Of a DNA stretch of 64,000 bases, positions 61,324 through 64,000 are shown in pieces. This DNA is from Vibrio sonorensis (lineage in GTDB: Bacteria > Pseudomonadota > Gammaproteobacteria > Enterobacterales > Vibrionaceae): the NCBI RefSeq assembly GCF_001854765.1, contig NZ_LJJE01000103.1, forward strand, positions 1 to 64,000, in the 5' to 3' direction. A model generated the notes under the pieces. That model saw nothing but the letters and a program-made list of their open reading frames with translations. It made no database searches and had not been told where the DNA came from. Made by a program: the position numbers and the translations under genes. The first letter of the stretch is position 1. Each line of letters starts with the position of its first letter.

Positions 61324-63198
61324 ATGGCATTATGGGGCGGAAGATTTACCCAAGCAGCAGACACCAGATTTAAAGACTTTAATGACTCATTGCGCTTTGA
61401 TTACCGATTGGCTGAACAAGATATCGTTGGCTCTATTGCATGGTCAAAAGCTCTTTTATCTGTTGATGTAATCAGTGAAGAAGAGCAACAGAAACTTGAG
61501 TTAGCTTTGAATGAAATCAAGCTGCAAGTGATGGAAGATCCTCATCAGATATTGCACTCGGATGCGGAAGATATTCACTCGTGGGTAGAGCAACAACTGA
61601 TTGGTAAAGTGGGCGATTTAGGCAAAAAGCTTCACACGGGCCGCTCGCGTAACGATCAAGTGGCGACCGATCTCAAGCTATGGTGTCGTCAGCAAGGTCA
61701 GCAGCTTTTGATTGCCCTTGACCGTCTTCAATCGCAAATGGTTTCCGTTGCGGCAGAACATCAAGCAACGGTACTTCCGGGTTATACCCACTTACAACGT
61801 GCACAGCCTGTTACGTTTGCTCACTGGTGTTTGGCTTATGTTGAAATGTTTGAGCGTGACTACTCGCGTTTGAACGACGCTATTACTCGTTTAGATACTT
61901 GTCCACTGGGTTCGGGTGCGCTTGCGGGTACGGCTTATCCGATTGACCGTGAAAAACTAGCGCACAATTTAGGTTTTCACAGCGCAACTCGCAACTCGCT
62001 AGACTCTGTTTCTGATCGCGACCACGTGATGGAACTGATGTCAGTGGCATCGATTTCTATGCTTCACTTGTCGCGTCTGGCAGAAGACATGATTTTCTAC
62101 AACTCAGGTGAATCAAACTTCATCGAACTGGCGGATACCGTAACTTCTGGTTCTTCACTAATGCCTCAGAAGAAAAACCCAGATGCGCTAGAACTGATTC
62201 GTGGTAAAACGGGTCGTGTTTACGGTTCTATGGCTGGCATGATGATGACAGTAAAAGCTTTGCCTCTTGCGTACAACAAAGATATGCAGGAAGACAAAGA
62301 AGGTTTGTTTGACGCGCTTGATACATGGAATGACTGTATGGAGATGGCGGCCCTCTGCTTTGACGGTATTAAAGTAAACGGTGAGCGTACACTTGAAGCG
62401 GCAAAACAGGGTTATGCTAACGCGACTGAACTGGCTGACTACCTTGTTGCTAAGAACATTCCGTTCCGCGAAGCTCACCATATTGTTGGTGTAGCGGTTG
62501 TAGGTGCAATTGAAAAAGGGTGTGCTTTAGAAGAGTTATCCATTGGAGAACTCAAAGCGTTTTCTCCAGTGATCGAGCAAGATGTGTATGACATTCTCAC
62601 CATTGAATCTTGTTTAGAAAAACGAAGTGCCCTTGGTGGCGTTTCTCCAAATCAAGTAGCATTTGCGGTTGAAGAAGCTAGCAATCGCTTAGCGCAGAGA
62701 AATACTTCAACGGTTAAAGTGCGCCCTGCGCGTTTAACGGATATCGAGGCGTTAGAAGGAATGGTGACCTATTGGGCGAGTTTAGGTGATAATTTGCCGC
62801 GTTCGCGCAATGAGTTAGTGAGAGATATTGGTTCGTTTGCCATCGCTGAGAACAATGGCGAAGTGACGGGTTGTGCTTCTCTTTATGTCTACGATTCCGG
62901 TTTGGCAGAGATACGTTCACTCGGTGTGGAAGCAGGCTGGCAAGGGCAAGGACAAGGTACCGCGTTAGTGAAGCACCTTATCGATAAAGCGAAACAGATG
63001 GCGATTAAGAACGTTTTTGTATTGACCCGCACTCCGGAGTTCTTTATGAAGCAAGATTTCTTGCCAACGTCGAAATCTCTATTGCCTGAAAAAGTGCTAA
63101 AAGATTGCGATCAGTGTCCTCGAATTCACGCTTGTGATGAAGTTGCGCTGCAAATTAATCTTGATGAGCAACTTTTAACAAAAACTAATGTTGCTTAA
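61324..63198 (+). CDS. argH: argininosuccinate lyase fused to N-acetylglutamate synthase domain, argH(A)
   Basis: 624 residues, 165 more than a plain ArgH. Residues 1-460 are the lyase: LWGGRFTQAADTRFKDFNDS, KLHTGRSRNDQVATDLKLW, PGYTHLQRAQPVTFAHWCLA and the GSSLMPQKKNPDALELIRG catalytic loop (Ser). From about 470 there is a GNAT acetyltransferase (VRPARLTDIEALEGMVTYWA, SLGVEAGWQGQGQGTALVKH), the short ArgA-like domain that makes N-acetylglutamate. The fusion is known from Vibrio and Moritella. One protein thus catalyses the first and last arginine steps. A Cys-rich tail (KDCDQCPRIHACDE) is normal for the fused domain. Confidence 0.96.
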   Translation: MALWGGRFTQAADTRFKDFNDSLRFDYRLAEQDIVGSIAWSKALLSVDVISEEEQQKLELALNEIKLQVMEDPHQILHSDAEDIHSWVEQQLIGKVGDLGKKLHTGRSRNDQVATDLKLWCRQQGQQLLIALDRLQSQMVSVAAEHQATVLPGYTHLQRAQPVTFAHWCLAYVEMFERDYSRLNDAITRLDTCPLGSGALAGTAYPIDREKLAHNLGFHSATRNSLDSVSDRDHVMELMSVASISMLHLSRLAEDMIFYNSGESNFIELADTVTSGSSLMPQKKNPDALELIRGKTGRVYGSMAGMMMTVKALPLAYNKDMQEDKEGLFDALDTWNDCMEMAALCFDGIKVNGERTLEAAKQGYANATELADYLVAKNIPFREAHHIVGVAVVGAIEKGCALEELSIGELKAFSPVIEQDVYDILTIESCLEKRSALGGVSPNQVAFAVEEASNRLAQRNTSTVKVRPARLTDIEALEGMVTYWASLGDNLPRSRNELVRDIGSFAIAENNGEVTGCASLYVYDSGLAEIRSLGVEAGWQGQGQGTALVKHLIDKAKQMAIKNVFVLTRTPEFFMKQDFLPTSKSLLPEKVLKDCDQCPRIHACDEVALQINLDEQLLTKTNVA

Positions 63199-63326
63199 TT
63201 TTCTATCTATTCAATAGCTTAGGTTTATGTTGAAGAAATGATCAAAAAAGATCGAAAAAATTTGGAACTTCTGGAAAGAGCTTAGGTCCTATTAATACCA
63301 CTGCTTTTTCTTAGAAGAATCTAAGA

Positions 63327-63363
63327 GAGCCCCAAACCGGATTTGGTTTTGGGGCTTTTTTGT
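63327..63363 (+). terminator. terminator of the argCBGH operon
   Basis: AGAGCCCCAAACC and GGTTTTGGGGCTTTTTT form a strong stem with a short loop and a T run, about 130 bp past the argH stop. Confidence 0.85.
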
Positions 63364-63455
63364 ATCTGTTGTTTTTTTAAAACATTTTTACGGTGTAGCA
63401 GGGCTAAGTTAACGGCTGGTTGAAGTGATGGTTACAGCAGGGAAAGCCATAGCTG

Positions 63456-63728
63456 TTATTTGCCCGATTGGCCGTTGTGGCGAGCTCGCCAAGGAAGGAT
63501 CACAAACTTCATCCAAAGATGAAGAAAGAGCAATCCGTTAAATAAGAAACCACCAACTATCAGGGCGATAGATTCGATACTGGTAGGATCCTCTTGAAAC
63601 CAGATAAACCACACGACCCAGCAAGCCACCGATAAAACAGTGAGCTGATCCATACAGCGCTGGCAGCGTCCTATCTTGCGCCAGAACCAGTTTTCTTCAC
63701 AGCCTTGTCGACAGTCTTGGCTTCGCAT
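63456..63728 (-). CDS. small membrane protein, DUF3624-like
   Basis: 90 residues from ATG 63728 (MRSQDCRQGCEENWFWRKIG). An N-terminal cytoplasmic segment with four cysteines (CRQGC, CQRC) precedes two membrane spans (about 27-46 and 51-77). The layout and sequence agree with the DUF3624 family of Vibrionaceae as I remember it. Function unknown. The CxxxC..CxxC pattern could bind a metal. The frame is open to 63833, but the start chosen has a GGAG-like site (AGGAGATCAAA). Confidence 0.75.
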   Translation of the reverse strand: MRSQDCRQGCEENWFWRKIGRCQRCMDQLTVLSVACWVVWFIWFQEDPTSIESIALIVGGFLFNGLLFLHLWMKFVILPWRARHNGQSGK

Positions 63729-63814
63729 TTTGATCTCCTTTGATCCTGACAACATTATATGCGGGTGGATCCAAGTGTAAATACGAATGCGGTTTGCCAA
63801 AGCCAAAACCCAAC

Positions 63815-63848
63815 TAAAAAAGCGACAGCCCATTGTCTGTCGCTTTAC
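63815..63848 (-). terminator. terminator upstream of the DUF3624-like gene
   Basis: AAAGCGACAG and CTGTCGCTTT form a 10-bp stem with an 8-base loop and a T run on the minus strand (TTTTTTAGTTG). It would end the possible gene at 63934-64000. Confidence 0.75.
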
Positions 63849-63933
63849 TTAATCCCGATTTTTAGAACTTGGTTGCTGGATAGAATAAGCTATCCAAGGC
63901 GAAAGCAGCGCAGAACGTGAAGACGCTTTATCG

Positions 63934-64000
63934 CTAGCACCCCGGACCGCAATCTAGGCAGTGTTTGATCATTTCTGGGCCTAAGTGAAGTTTTGCGTTT
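63934..64000 (-). CDS. possible 3' end of a minus-strand gene (partial)
   Basis: Reading the minus strand from 63999 gives NAKLHLGPEMIKHCLDCGPG ending CGPGC and a TAG at 63936-63934. The codons look protein-like and a hairpin terminator follows at the right distance (63848-63815). The C-terminal CxxC...C could be a metal or redox motif. Only 21 codons lie within the window, so the family cannot be given. Confidence 0.35.
   Translation of the reverse strand, partial: NAKLHLGPEMIKHCLDCGPGC

Noticed and set aside
1..64000. CRISPR arrays, tRNA or rRNA genes, prophage or integron elements
   Set aside because: I looked for repeat-spacer periodicity, cloverleaf-like sequences with CCA ends, rRNA signatures, phage structural genes and an intI gene, and found none.

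Overview
The window is chromosomal DNA of a Vibrionaceae gammaproteobacterium, almost certainly a Vibrio. The clearest markers are aphA (the PadR-type master regulator of low-cell-density quorum sensing in Vibrio), the argH(A) fusion, a DUF3135 gene, and long runs of gene order that I remember from Vibrio chromosome 1: glpX/zapB-metF-metLB/metJ, maeB-rpmE/priA-cytR-ftsN-hslVU, frdDCBA/epmA, yibN-secB-gpsA-cysE-aphA-ppc-argE/argCBGH. I cannot name the species.

Layout. 1-595: remnants of two insertion sequences, an IS630-type element apparently nested in an IS3-type element. 597-10413: a low-G+C surface-polysaccharide locus. It holds an unfamiliar protein interrupted by an in-frame TGA, a GT2 glycosyltransferase, a membrane nucleotide-sugar 4,6-dehydratase, a sugar epimerase, a small PglC-like initiating transferase, a Wzx-like flippase, a KpsS/LipB-like capsule protein and a second, WcaJ-like initiating transferase. 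10441-14724: pssA, a GNAT acetyltransferase, murB-birA and a DUF3135 gene. 14862-17755: a SufR-like regulator divergent from groES-groEL. 17901-18573: a long gene-poor stretch. 18574-26938: a mannose block with manC-manB (GDP-mannose supply), manA, a fructose-family PTS permease, a divergent AraC regulator, and an EIIA with a degenerate HPr-like domain next to a free EIIB. 27073-33880: glpX, zapB, metF, metBL and metJ, with clear MetJ operators. 34270-36442: katG. 36524-44746: maeB, rpmE, priA, cytR, ftsN, hslVU. 44833-49581: fumarate reductase divergent from epmA. 49793-56597: yibN, secB, gpsA, cysE, aphA, ppc. 56838-63198: argE divergent from argCBGH(A), with ARG-box-like sites between. The end holds a small DUF3624-like membrane protein and the possible 3' end of another gene.

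How the genes connect. manA, manB and manC take mannose-6-phosphate, the product of the adjacent PTS, to GDP-mannose, so sugar uptake and surface-polysaccharide supply sit side by side. The met genes form a MetJ regulon. The arg genes form a bipolar regulon that very likely answers to ArgR.

Sequence quality. Six conserved housekeeping genes (birA, katG, priA, hslU, frdA, ppc) are split by frameshifts. Eight of nine breaks are fixed by adding one base, usually to a short homopolymer, mostly G or C. This is far better explained by base-calling error than by real gene loss, and it should temper any reading of the TGA and poly-A disruptions in the polysaccharide locus. I found no rRNA, tRNA, CRISPR array or prophage. 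I see no convincing wholly new system. The least familiar items are the interrupted 597-2456 frame and the degenerate HPr-EIIA protein.
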